A stretch of 64,000 bases of DNA, taken from NCBI GenBank assembly GCA_963971575.1, contig OZ020624.1, positions 11,246,625 through 11,310,624 on the forward strand, read 5' to 3'. The stretch is from Liopterus haemorrhoidalis. Taxonomy: Eukaryota > Arthropoda > Insecta > Coleoptera > Dytiscidae. The position numbers were made by a program, and so were the translations under genes. The notes under the pieces were generated by a model. The model had not been told where the DNA came from. It ran no database searches and worked only from the letters and a program-made list of their open reading frames with translations. Positions 10,610-21,581 of this stretch are shown piece by piece. Every line of letters begins with the position of its first letter. Within the stretch, counting starts at the first letter, position 1.

Positions 10610-13600
10610 GTGACGATTTGTTCTATCTACCTTCCCCCTGGTGTTCGAACTGACATCCGAGATGTCGTGAACATCATCGATCAACTCCCACCACCTTTCA
10701 TACTACTAGGCGATTTTAACGCCTACAATGTATGTTGGGGATCGGTGCGGAACGATCGACGGGGACGTCACCTGGAGACTATGTTGAACGATTTGAGTTT
10801 GAGCTTTTTGAACGACGGCAGACCCACGCACTTCTGTGCAGCAACGGGTACATTCAGTGCCATAGATCTTACCGTCGTTTCAGGAGCCATCGCTCCGTTG
10901 TTCAAATGGGACGTGCATCACGACCTGTGCGGTAGTGATCACTTTCCAATCTTCTTAAGGCCTCTGTTCAATACTGTTACCGAATCCCGCTGGCCACAGT
11001 GGGTTCTTCGGAAAGCAGATTGGACCAAGTTCGCAGAATCATTCTCTCACGAGGATATTCCGAACTTGAGCGTAGACGAAGAGGTGAATCATTTCACGGA
11101 TTCCATCACGAGCGCGGCTGAAAGCAGCATACCGCTGTCATCCACTCAGCCCCGTCGAGTTCCCGTTCCCTGGTGGAACGAGGAATGCGACTTGGCGCTA
11201 CGTGAAAGGAGACACCTCTTCAATACATTCCGTCGTTGTCCAACAGAGACAAACATGATAGCCTTCCAACGAGCGAAAGCTCGTGCTAAGAGGATTGTGA
11301 AAGAAAGCAAGCGCGAATCATGGCGCAAATACGTATGCACCGTTACAGTTGCCACTCCAGTGGCCAAAGTTTGGGAGAAGGTCCGGAAAATATCCGGTCT
11401 AAATACAGCTACAGCCATTGCTGGTCTATCGGTAAATGGTAACGTAGTTACCTCAGCGGTCGAAATTGCTAACACTTTGGCATCTAATTTTGCGTTCAAT
11501 TCTAGCTCTGAACATTATTCACCCGAGTTTCTAACTCGTAAAGCAGGCCTCGAATCTATACCTCTAAATTTCTTTTCTAGGAATGACGAGGTATACAACC
11601 TGCTTTTCTCTCGTGAAGAGCTAGATAGCGCGATGTCAAAGTGTAAGGATAGCTCTCCTGGTCCAGATGCGATACATTATCGTATGATCCGAAATCTTCC
11701 GGAATCATCTAAGTCTAGGCTTTTGAATGTCTATAACAGGATATGGACTGTGGGCAAGTGCCCGACCAAGTGGAAGGAATCTCATATAATTCCTATCCCC
11801 AAAGTCGGGAAAGATAAACACTTGCCCTCTAGCTATAGACCAATATCACTGACCAGTTGTCTCTGCAAACTCATGGAGCGAATGATCAGCAAGCGTCTGA
11901 TTTGGTTTTTAGAATCAAATGACTTGCTGGCCAACACACAGTGCGGCTTTCGCCGTCACCGCTCAACAGCAGATCATCTGGTCAGACTAGAGACAGCTAT
12001 CAGGAATGCTTTCGTTGAAAACAAACACCTGGTAGCTGTGTTTTTCGATATTGAGAAAGCCTATGACACTGCATGGATTTATGGTATTCTCCGTACTCTG
12101 CATTCCTGGGGTCTCCGGGGACGCTTGATGTTCTTTATAAAAGACTTCATGTCGAACCGGCGCTTCAGGGTGCGGATCGGAAATACCTTGTCACAAATGT
12201 TCGCACTGGACAATGGGGTCCCACAGGGCTCCATACTGAGCGTTACGCTATTTTTAATTGCCATTAACGGTGCAGCTTCATGTATTCGATTACCTGAGTT
12301 CGATATTTGTCGACGACATTGGTATCTTTGTCGCCGGACAAAAGACTAGTACAATCGAACGTCAGCTTCAGCTGACTATCAATCGTCTCGATACATGGGC
12401 AACCGAAAATGGCTTTAAATTCTCGACCAGCAAAACTGTATGTGTCCATTTTAGTAGGAAAAGGGGTGTACATCCCAATCCTACACTCACACTAAATGGA
12501 GCACAGTTACCATTTGCCGATACTGCCAGATTTCTGGGTCTCGTGTTCGATAGCCGTCTATCTTGGCGGGCACATTTTTTGTCCGTCAAGAAAAAATGCC
12601 AAAAGTCGCTCAATTTGTTGCGGGTCCTCAGTCACAAGACATGGGGTGCAGACCGCACTGTCATGTTGCGTTTATATCGTTCTCTAGTGCGCTCTAAGCT
12701 GGACTATGGATGTCTAGCTTATGGGTCAGCTAAACACCAAGAGATAAGAATTCTTGACACTGTACATCACACTGGGGTTAGATTGGCCACAGGTGCATTT
12801 CGCACCAGTCCAATACTAAGCCTGCTGTGTGAAGCAGGCGAACCGTCACTGTACAATCGTCGTAAAATTCTATCCTTGCGGTATATGGCTGCACTCAGTG
12901 CCAAGCCAGATCATCCCGCGTATGACCCTATTCTACAAAATAGGCATACAGAAATATATGACAGAAAACCAAGAGCTAATAGGCCTTTTGGTCTGAGGAC
13001 TTTCGACATTTTGGGCGATATTGATTTTAATATGCCTGAAATGGCAAGTTTCGTTTTGTGTGCTGTTCCACCATGGACGCTACCGCGTCCACTTGTGAAC
13101 CTCACATTAACTAGGTTTGATAAAGATACTACGTTGCCTATCGAATACCAACATGAGTTACAAAGAACACTGGTCCCTAGGTTCGAGGATACTGTCATTT
13201 TTACTGACGGATCAAAATCCGGAACCAGGGTTGGGTGTGCGTTCGTTGTTTTGAATCCACGCCAACAGTTTCAGTACCGTCTGCACTCCATAACGAGTGT
13301 GTACACTGCTGAGCTGTACGCTATTTTCAAGGCCCTGTGTTTTGTTTCGTCAGAGCAAAGTCGGTCAAGTGTTATCTTGACGGACTCGCTGAGCGCTCTG
13401 AACAGTATCCAAGATCCAGATCCAGTGCATCCTCTTGTACTAAAGATCCGGTTGCTACTCCACAATCTGAATGCTCGGAATGTGAGGGTAGAGCTGTTTT
13501 GGATACCGGGACATGTTGGTATTAAAGGCAACGAAGCGGCAGATGCAGCTGCAAAAGCCGCCTCTCACAGACCTATGATTGATGTGAGTTTCGTTTTTCC

Positions 13601-14006
13601 AGATGACGCAAAGAGTCATTTGACACATCTGGTTTTAGACATGTGGCAACATGAGTGGAGCCGCACACAGAACGTTAAGTTACGACAGATTAAGGGAGAC
13701 GTTAAACCATGGGGTTCTTCCTGCAGGATTAACCGCAGGGAGGAAACCGCCATCACACGCCTTCGTATAGGTCACTGTTGGTGGACCCATGGACACCTCC
13801 TTCGAGGTGAAGAGTCCCCTGTCTGTGAGACGTGTAACACAGATTTGTCTGTGTTACACATTTTAACCGAATGTGTACAGTTCGAGGATGTCAGGGAGAG
13901 GTTAGGCCTGTGCTATGACCTGTCAGTTGCCTTAGGTGACGACAGAGTACTCATGGACAGGCTGATACTCTTCCTGAGAGAATCGAACTTACTGTTTTAT
14001 GTGTGA
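10610..14006 (+). pseudogene. I-type LINE ORF2: endonuclease, RT, RNase H
   Basis: The frame 10610-12349 encodes the endonuclease from an ICSIYLPP motif on, with FILLGDFNAYN and an intact GSDHFPIF catalytic motif (about 10930). The RT fingers and palm follow (KESHIIPIPKVGKD, SSYRPISLTS, TQCGFRRHRSTADHL, GVPQGSILS). The frame shifts between about 12285 and 12310. The second frame (to 14006) starts with the FVDD box, then YLGLVF-type and RNase H motifs (IFTDGSK, TAELYAIFKAL, LTDSLSAL, GHVGIKGNEAADAAA). A C-terminal C-x2-C-x8-H-x4-C knuckle is near 13830. RNase H and element architecture favour the I clade over R1 or CR1. Only one lesion is seen besides the 5' truncation, so it is a relatively young copy. 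Confidence 0.9.
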
Positions 14007-14185
14007 AATCTTGCACCTTATTTTAATGTGTTTCTATTTATTGACTGTGATATTCGATGGTAATTGGCCCCTTTACAGCCTCTTACCATCACCCTGAGTT
14101 TGTTCAAATTTTCGAACAGACCTTTTATATTATTTATTTGTGTTTGTCAGTGCAAGATTTCTTTTATTGAGTATGCGTATTTTTA

Positions 14186-14320
14186 ATGATTTTATTTATT
14201 TATTTATTTATTGTCTAAATTTTTGTTTTTAATATATAGTCTAGTCATTTAGATGGGCTGCGTTAGGCGCAAATAGCCTTTGTTGCTGTGCGCCAAAAAT
14301 TTCAACTAACTAACTAACTA
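14186..14320 (+). repeat. (TTTA)n run and (CTAA)n tail of the LINE
   Basis: A (TTTA)n run lies near 14186-14212 in the 3' UTR. The element ends with CTAACTAACTAACTAAC just before the second copy of the target duplication. The 14007-14320 stretch is non-coding 3' UTR. Confidence 0.85.
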
Positions 14321-15678
14321 ACATCTGCTCAATGCGGTGTTCGCTACATTAAAATTATATAAAATGTTGCAATTAACGACCGCTTGATCTAATATGCCGA
14401 AGAAGAGCCTCATTGGCCAGCGAAATGTCGCTCTACACGTCGAATAGTTTTTACACAAAAAATCAAAAGTATCTGTTCCACCTTTCGTGCTATTATAAAA
14501 GGCCACAATCTTCGGTTTTTGTGTTTCCTCATCAACACTACCTTTTCCTTTGTGGAAGCTACTAATCAGACAGACCACTTTGTTCTTTCTCGGAGTGTAA
14601 GAAAACAGCGTATAATCACTGGAATATGCATAACGTGCACTACCTACTGACGCAGATCTACGAAATGATAACGAATTTTTCGATAATATGTCGACTAATT
14701 CTAATGAAGAAAACCAATTGTCGCATGTTATATTTCTTGATAATTCGCGTACATAATAGGTGGGAACACTTGAATTTGCAACTGTGCCTGTGTACGGTAT
14801 TGCATTCAACATATAAATTGTTTTCGAGTCGTTTAAACACAATATTTTTATTCCATATTTGTCCGGTTTGCTCGGAATGTAAATTGGCGCAAAAATTTTT
14901 CCTCGAAAACCGAGCAACTGTTCATCTATTGTACAATTTGAGAACGGGTTATAATATTTTGTACAGTTTGCAATAAACGCGTCCCATATTTCGCGAATTG
15001 CTGCTAGCCGGTCGTCCTTTTGCCTTTCAGACCTTGTTTGTTTATCATCAAACCGAATGCACGTTGAAAGAAAAGCAAATCTATTCCGAGACATCACCGC
15101 TTTATATAAAGCACATGAATGTTCTGCCCACATATTGTCTGTATGTTTATGCTGATCTCTTTGCGCACCGCTGTAGTATAACAAACCGAGAAATGCTTTT
15201 AATTCGATCAAATCGATATGACTGTGATAAGTTTGGGCACCTCGTGATAATACTAGCACTTGTCTGTCTATTTCTTCATTTGTATGAAGCACTATCACAT
15301 TTAACAGTTCGTCCGGTAAAAGTAAGCTCCAACTTTCAAGCGGCGTAGTGACAAATTTCGCTTCATCTTTTCCTCCGGCTAAGTGAACTCGAAGAGATCT
15401 TCTTCCTCTGCTCTCCGGAGCATTTTTCGACCACTTACATATACCCGTCTTTTCCTTCAATATTGCTTTTCTGTCTTCCTGATGTTGATTGACGTGACAC
15501 GGAGTCAACATTCCTGGAAGTGGAGCATGTCTCTGCATCTTCCAAGGTCTCTTCCTGACTTTCCGATTGGCTCTCAAAAAGGATGTGGTCCTCCTCATCT
15601 TCTGAGCAAGCACCATACAAATCCTCCTCAGGTACTTGTCCAAACATTTGCTGTCTCACAAACTCTGTTCAATCCATT
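14321..15678 (-). pseudogene. piggyBac 1 transposase, N-terminal and catalytic part
   Basis: An acidic N-terminus (15659-15435, with EDLYGACSEDEEDHILFES) is followed, after a frameshift near 15430, by the catalytic domain. The three piggyBac aspartates are present: D in CTIDEQLLGFRG, D in ITCDNWFSSLEL and D in KGGTDTFDFL. The presumptive ATG at 15678 is followed by a stop at codon 3, and a stretch after SSLELVDILSKN is shorter than usual. The gene is cut at 14321 by the LINE; the C-terminus resumes at 10539. Terminal repeats and TTAA were not located. It is inactive. Confidence 0.88.
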
Positions 15679-15810
15679 TTGATTCTAATCTCTATTTTTA
15701 AATTTTATATATAAATATATTTCTGATTTATATATAAAACGTGCACTTAGTACGAGTTCAAAATAATGCACTTTAACAAAAATTTGTTTTCATACTTTTA
15801 TACTTATACG

Positions 15811-16017
15811 TATACACACATGGGTCGGTTGTGTCCGCTGGCGATTTTAACTGCTTGGTGACTCACTATGAACTAAGGGCCAAGGTCGCCGTTTGGTACC
15901 TGGGTCCCACCCACAGTAAATTTTTTAGGTGGTGGTAAGTTCCTGAAATATGGATTAACCTTTGGGACCTATCGATTCCTAGAAACGGGACGGACACCAC
16001 AAACCCATGTGTGTATA
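15811..16017. mobile_element. 207-bp MITE
   Basis: TATACACACATGGGT (15811-15825) is perfectly inverted at 16003-16017, and a second inner block TGTCCG / CGGACA pairs with the same spacing. The outer TA could be the duplicated target of a Tc1/mariner-type element. No coding capacity. Confidence 0.75.
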
Positions 16018-16344
16018 GGAATTTTTGATTATTTATATTTATAATAAGCTATGAAATATTTGTCATGTAAAGCAACATTACAATTCTCGTTTTATTTTTA
16101 CAGTGAGCAGAGACGGCGCGAAAGTCTGCGGCGCCCGTAGGCAATATTTAATTGAGCGCCCCTAAGTAGGGCGCAACTAGCCTTTTTCGAGATCTTCCCT
16201 TCTAAATTTGAAGTGAAGATCTAAAACAAAAAAATATCACTTTTACATTTTGTGAAGATCAAGTGAAGACCTTAAAAAAAGGTCCTCGCCTCTAAATTTC
16301 AAGTGAAGGCCTTCACAGTTTCATCTTCGTTGGCCCGTTAATAT
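16018..16344. other. Repeat-derived non-coding DNA
   Basis: No gene. A GC patch with the hairpin GCGCCC / GGGCGC (about 16157-16175) resembles the end of a DNA transposon. A motif CTCTAAATTT-AAGTGAAG occurs twice (about 16200 and 16291). Confidence 0.4.
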
Positions 16345-17165
16345 TAAACGTCTCCCAGTATTTTTATGCATTTGACTAATTTTGTCCTTCCTGCTTGGTC
16401 TATGTTTCTTGCTTTTGCTACCTTATCATAAGATAGACATAATAATTCCACAACGCGTCTTAGAAATTACAATTTATCAAATTTACTTCCGTAACTTTTG
16501 TTTAAAATCCAAGCATTATTAACGGCGACATCGATCGTCCAAAATAACATAGGCATACATCATTTTTGCCCCTAATGCTTATTTTGTAATTAGATATATG
16601 GTTGTCCATTTGATCAACTCCACCCATATATTTATAATACATGCTGATAAGGTAAAGTTGGCATATATCTACTTTACATTTTTCTCGTAATGAATAATGT
16701 AGGGTTTTTTCATTGGCTCGTGGTCATCAGCAAGTGTTCGTGAAGTTCGTTAGATCATCAATAATATCCGAAGAAAGAAATAAAGTGAAAAAATCGATAG
16801 GTTCAGAGTGTTCAGAAAGTGTTAAAGGACTCAAGAAAGCTTCTTCTGATGCCGTGGCAACACACTCGTTCCTTCTTCTTGTATTTTTTCGAATGTCGCA
16901 GTTTTTGTTTTTTACCACTTTGATTTTCATACTCCTCTTCTTCACTCGAGATTTCTACTGGAGCATTCAGCTGATTTAATTCAATCTATTTGCATCGTAT
17001 TCGTCCTCTTCTCCTGAATCTTCGTCGGTTTCTGCTCCGGTGTCTCCAGGTGGTAACATGGCAATCGAGTTAGGAATATCATTATCAGATATATTTTCTA
17101 TCTTCTCCAGTATTTCCGCAACAGGAAGATATTTTCGCCTTGAAGAAATAATGCTAATAATCCCA
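16345..17165 (-). pseudogene. piggyBac 2 transposase remnant, catalytic core deleted
   Basis: From 17165 down, the N-terminal acidic region is readable (LPVAEILEKIEN, GAETDEDSGEEDEYD), then a segment with PIDFFTLFLSSDIIDD (about 16800), typical of the start of the piggyBac core. It is followed directly by the end of the core with YKYMGGVDQMDNHISNYK (about 16620) and a DVAVNNAW segment (about 16520). The first two catalytic aspartates and everything between are missing. Frameshifts occur throughout. The whole is too short for a transposase (usually about 550-600 residues). Confidence 0.75.
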
Positions 17166-17565
17166 AATGGTCGAAAATGACCATAGCTAATTTGAATTGA
17201 TTTATGTTATGAACATTTAAGAAAAAAAAAAAAATTAAATAAAATAATAAGAAAAAAATAATAATATTTATTTCAAGAAATTAATAACTTACCAACGACT
17301 TTCATTGGCCATGGAAGAACCAGTAGCGGCACTAGCGGGGGGCCCAGGCCCCTCTAGAATTGCTTGGAAAAAAATATATTTTAGAAATGAGGACCTTTTT
17401 TTTTAGGTAATTACTTGTATTTTCATATGTAAACGATAAAAAATATTTCCTGCCCCCCCCAAATTTTACTCAAAGTTTTTTTGCCCCCCCCCCCAGATTT
17501 TAAGAGCTATTATAAACCCCCATATTTATTATAAACAATAAATACTAATAAATACTATTTTTTAG
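17166..17565. other. Low-complexity DNA left of Harbinger 2
   Basis: No gene. There is a poly(A) run near 17221, a GC patch AGCGGGGGGCCCAGGCCCC near 17334 and two poly(C) runs near 17452 and 17487. The first exon expected for Harbinger 2 transposase was not found, so the element may be truncated on this side. Confidence 0.5.
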
Positions 17566-18550
17566 TTACCTGTCTTCTGGCGTTTCGATGCAAGAAATAG
17601 CATGGAGCTATCGTGTGGGCAAGGCTACTGCACATGTGATTTTAAAAGAGACTTGTGAAGCTCTATGGGAAGGATTATCTCCGCAAGTATTAGTACCACC
17701 AACCCAATCAGAGTGGAGTTCCATTGCAAATGGATTTTACTATCGATGGAATAGGCCAAACTGCATCGGGGCGGTGGACGGAAAGCATATCCAAATTAAA
17801 TCCCCAAAGTTCTCCGGATCAACATTTTTTAATTATAAAAAATCATTTAGTTTAGTTTTGATGGGAATGTGCGATGCCTATTATCGTTTTATCTTCGTGG
17901 ATATCGGTGCAGCTGGGGGTAACCACGATAGTGCCGTGTTCAGTAATTCTGGTTTTGGGCAAGCCCTGCTTCAAGGAAATCTGAATATACCAGGACCAAA
18001 CAATATAAAAATATTTTAAATGTTGTTCTGTCACAACATTGAAAATGGACTTTTTTGTAGTGGCAGATCAAGCATTCCCATTACACAAGCATATAATGCG
18101 ACCTTATCCTGGAGCACATTTAGGGGAAAAAAAAAAATATTTAATTACCGCTTGTCAAGGGCGAGACGTATAATTGAAAATACATTTGGCATTTTAGTCC
18201 AAAGATGGCAAATTCTCAAGGGTCCATTTATTGCCAGTGTGGAAATGTGTGAAAAGATTACCCAAGCCGTTGTGGTGTTGCATAATTTCATACAAAGAAG
18301 TGAAGAAGATATTCCCCTGGCAGAAAGAAGATATTGCCCCACTGGCTATGCAGATTGTGAAGACGAAAATGGTACAGTACAGCCAGGAATTTGGCGGCAA
18401 GGTGGCAATAATTTAAGGCCTATTGGTCGTTTAGGATCAAATAATGCCAGCAGGTCTGTTCAATTAATGAGGGACAATCTTGCCGATTATTTTTTATCCG
18501 ATGTAGGTTGTGTGGCAATGGACTTATGTGTCGAGAGGGTCAGTTCCTGA
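17566..18550 (+). pseudogene. PIF/Harbinger transposase 2
   Basis: The coding sequence opens after a TTTTAG acceptor at 17566 with YLSSGVSMQEIAWSYRVG, equivalent to exon 2 of Harbinger 1. Catalytic positions are present: D in GAVDGKHIQI, D in GGNHDSAVF and E in RIIENTFGIL. Frameshifts occur near 18010-18050 (before FFVVADQAFPLHK) and in an 11-base A run at 18127-18137. The N-terminal exon is absent. The protein is related to but clearly distinct from transposases 1 and 3. Its partner gene is convergent at 19068-20878. Confidence 0.85.
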
Positions 18551-19067
18551 CCAAAATAATTAAATATTTGTTATTATATTATTAAATTTTTTATTGTGGA
18601 ACAAAAGTTATTTTTTTAATTTCAACCTCAATCCCACCAATTTTTTTACAGGGTGTATATAAATAAAAAGTCAAGTTTTTAATATTTTTATTATTTTAAA
18701 AAATATGACAGTAAAAAATTAAAAATCTACAAGGTACAATAAAAAACATATTGAGTTCGTGAAGCAAGTTCGGAGTATTCCGAATCACTCTGTTTAACTC
18801 CAGACCGGTTGAAGAAATGCGTTCAGTCCTTTCCTCGAACGCCCTGGAACCAAGCAGAGTGATTTAGAGCACTCCAAGCTTGCTTCCCGACCCCACCTAA
18901 AATATTAGTGAATTTAATTTTTTTTTTGTATCCTGTAGATCATTCTATATATAAATGTAATAAAAAAGAATTAACTTAACCTAAAACAAATATATACAAT
19001 AATCAAAAATAATATAAAAACTAGATTAAAAAAAAAAAAAACTACGATACTCTAAGATACAATAAAA
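18551..19067. other. Spacer between Harbinger 2 genes
   Basis: AT-rich convergent 3' flanks of the transposase and partner gene. The only structure I see is the inverted repeat at 18761-18886. Confidence 0.5.
18761..18886. repeat. 32-bp imperfect inverted repeat, possible MITE
   Basis: The arm 18761-18792 starts GAAGCAAGTTCGGAGT and ends AATCACTCTG. The inverse lies at 18855-18886 with about 80% match. The 62-base centre is not repetitive. Confidence 0.6.
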
Positions 19068-19764
19068 TTAATCGCTCTCTTCCTCTGCAATGAGCTGCAA
19101 AAATTTTGCTTTTAGCAAAAGCTTCTTCTTCCTGCTTTTTGTTTTAGTGAGTGATATGGCAAGACTGCGACCAAAAGCAAAATCTTCATCTATCTCTTCC
19201 AATGCAGACTTTTCCTCTCGCACATAACTTCTTAAATTTTCCAGTGCCCCTGTTAATGTGCTGGCAAAAGCACTTGCCTGGTCGCAGTCTTTCTTCTTGG
19301 TCTTTGTTTTCGCAGCTTCATTCCGTAATTGGCCTAAACGACTTGGTTGTAGAGGAGATGGGGTAGCACTTGCAGTTCCCCCAGATGTAGATGGCTGTGA
19401 CACCTCTGGTACAGCCTCCAGAACTTCTGGTAGACTCCAGAACAATGTCAAATTCCTCGACTATGTCTGGATCTGACAGAAGCTCTGGGTTTAGGCAGCT
19501 CGGAAACTGCCCTGTTTCCGCCAGGACGCTGGTTACCGACTCCCGGAGGGGCACTCTTGGATACCATTTTAATGTTGCCCACAGTTCTAGAACAATCACA
19601 AACACTTACATTAGTTTTGTATTAATTAATATTAATTTATGTAAAGATATAACTATCCAATGTATTTTGCAAAAATTTAAAACATTCAAAACTTTTTTAT
19701 ACTAGTTTTTGCTTTCAACAGACGGGTGCGGGAACAATGACCGAGTCTGTGGAAGCCTTTATTA

Positions 19765-20310
19765 GGTCTGTTCGTTTGTCTGCTTAGATCAAAATAGAGC
19801 AAGTCTATCAAAATTTTAGGCGTTCGTTTGTGTAATAGTTGATATAATAGTGTTCTTTTGTCTAGAGCAACTTACGCTAGATCACATCGAGCAAGCTAAA
19901 CTTGCTCGGTCTCAAGAGGTATGCAGGAAATATAACCTCTAAATAAAGAAGTTTTTTGACAAATGTTATTATAACCATACAAAATACTTATCATTAAAGG
20001 TTTTTACGCAATATTGTAAATAATTATTACATTTTAGATGGATCTGGTTAGTGAACAAATAAAAAAATAATCAATAAATACAAAAAATATACTGGTCTTC
20101 TTTTTAAATAGTATTACCTACGAAATTGCAGTAGGAAATGTTTAGGTGGAGATCAACGCATTAACAAAAATAAACAATATTTTTTTTTTTTGGCAAATAG
20201 CCGTTCATTTGTGAAGATCGGACAGCACAGTTCAAACTTGCTCTTGCAGCCATACGATCATGATCTAACTGCTCGACTTAAGCAATATAGATCACACAAA
20301 CGAACACACC
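19765..20310. mobile_element. 546-bp MITE sharing ends with Harbinger 3
   Basis: The left end GGTCTGTTCGTTTGTCTG and right end (inverted) GGTGTGTTCGTTTGTGTG pair. They match the Harbinger 3 end GGTGTGTTCGATTTGCAC over the first ten bases. TATTA occurs on both sides (19760-19764 and 20311-20315). There is no ORF. It is probably a non-autonomous relative mobilised by a Harbinger-3-like transposase. Confidence 0.8.
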
Positions 20311-20322
20311 TATTATACTTAT

Positions 20323-20467
20323 GTCGGGTTGCTAACGTTAGAGTTTTCTCTAACTCATGTTAAAATCATTTGTCTTTATAAGTTACAACATAAAGAAACA
20401 AATGATTTTAACTTGAGTTAGGGATAATTCTTACTTTAGCAACCGGCCATTAAACTGGCTACCCGAC
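20323..20467. mobile_element. 145-bp fold-back MITE
   Basis: The ends GTCGGG and CCCGAC pair. Longer inner arms, with CTAACTC-TGTTAAAATCATTTGT on the left and its inverse on the right (centre near 20390), make most of the element one large hairpin with a bulge on the right arm. It begins 12 bases after the previous MITE's second target copy begins. Confidence 0.75.
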
Positions 20468-20878
20468 AATAAATTAATATTGTAAAGTCATTGTTATATA
20501 ATAAAAATATAAACTAACCTTCTCTGTTTTGCAATGGAGTTTAAAAAGCCACATTGTTCAAAATACTGCCAGGTTGAAGAACATTCACCAGATCCCGAAG
20601 GCAAGTTCAGCATCTTCCTTCTTTCCCTGCTGAACCGGCTACGTATAGCGGCCCATCTTTGTTCACACACAGATCCTGAAATAATCAAATTGTTCTACAC
20701 TCTATACTCTATCAATTATTTTTAAAATATTACCTTCAACGCCCAGAATTTCGCCAATTGTTCTCCATCCATTTTCTTTTTTTAATTTGTCTTTGAAATC
20801 CTTGTCTAACGACAAATACAGACAACGAAATTGCCTCACTAAGTCTATTAAGGCCCCGTCATCAAAAACTTGATTCAT

Positions 20879-21440
20879 TATCAACAAAACAAATAACAAA
20901 AAAATAACAAAAAGATAACAAAAAGTTAACACAACAATAACAAAAAGATAACACAAAAATAACAAAAATAACGCAATACTGATTTCCAAACAAACGAAGT
21001 GGCGCAGGATGAGTGAGAAACAATAATGAGACCGTAATGACACGTATCTTTAGAATTTCAGTCGGGGTGCGCGCACGCGCATGGTGCGGTTAACGTGATT
21101 TACTCCTAGCCGTAGGAAAGTTAGAATTTAGTTATCTTTCAAGGCCAGAACCATAGGACTAAAATTAAAGAAATGTGTTGTATGAAATTGCTCGTAGCGA
21201 TATGATAGTTTATCTTTTAAGGATAACATTAAAATATAGGAGTAAAACTAAAGCTATCGCTAAGTGTTGACTAAACCCACCATAACAGCTCGTTGATGAA
21301 ACTCTATGCCTAAGTCATGTTTCATTTGGTTTTTATACATACTTTATGATGAATTGGCAAAAATAATAAGAAAGTATCTTTGTTTTAAGGATGACGACAT
21401 TTTTACAGGAAAATTCCTTGCTTAGTAATTTTGTTACAGA
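20879..21440. other. 5' flank of the Harbinger 2 partner gene and unassigned DNA
   Basis: Directly upstream of the partner ATG lies a minisatellite (about 20883-20973) with an AATAACAAAAA-type unit. A GC patch GTGCGCGCACGCGCATG lies near 21067. I see no gene and could not identify the right end of Harbinger 2. Confidence 0.45.
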
Positions 21441-21581
21441 TTATTGTTATATTATTATTACTATTTTTTTCCTTTTATTTGTTGGCTTTAGCTGCTTTGG
21501 CTATTAGCCATGTATAAATACAGATCTGTATTAATTTAAAAATTACATTTATAATTTAATATTTTCTGCTTTTATATAGTT

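Larger units (their letters stand above)
10540..14320 (+). mobile_element. I-type LINE with RNase H inserted in piggyBac 1
   Basis: The 13-base sequence ACATCTGCTCAAT occurs at 10527-10539 and again at 14321-14333, and removing the element rejoins the piggyBac frame. The 5' end is truncated inside the endonuclease. The 3' end is a short (CTAA)n tail (about 14303-14320), like the simple-sequence tails of I-clade elements. Endonuclease, reverse transcriptase and RNase H are all present, and one frameshift breaks the frame. Confidence 0.93.
19068..20878 (-). pseudogene. MADF-type partner gene of Harbinger 2
   Basis: Three exons join with good splice sites. Exon 1 runs 20878-20734 (ATG at 20878; MNQVFDDGALIDLVRQFRC), exon 2 runs 20675-20519 (CEQRWAAIRSRFSRERRK, WQYFEQCGFL), and exon 3 runs 19586-19068. 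Exons 1 and 2 form a MADF domain. Exon 3 encodes ELWATLKWYPRVPLRESV, a Ser/Thr linker and a basic C-terminus ending AEEESD. One frameshift near 19440 separates the two halves of exon 3. The long intron between exons 3 and 2 holds two MITEs (19765-20310 and 20323-20467). Role as for other Harbinger partner proteins: sequence-specific binding and nuclear delivery of the transposase. Confidence 0.75.

Noticed and set aside
16713..16979. Plus-strand 88-codon ORF
   Set aside because: It is the antisense of the N-terminal piggyBac 2 remnant.
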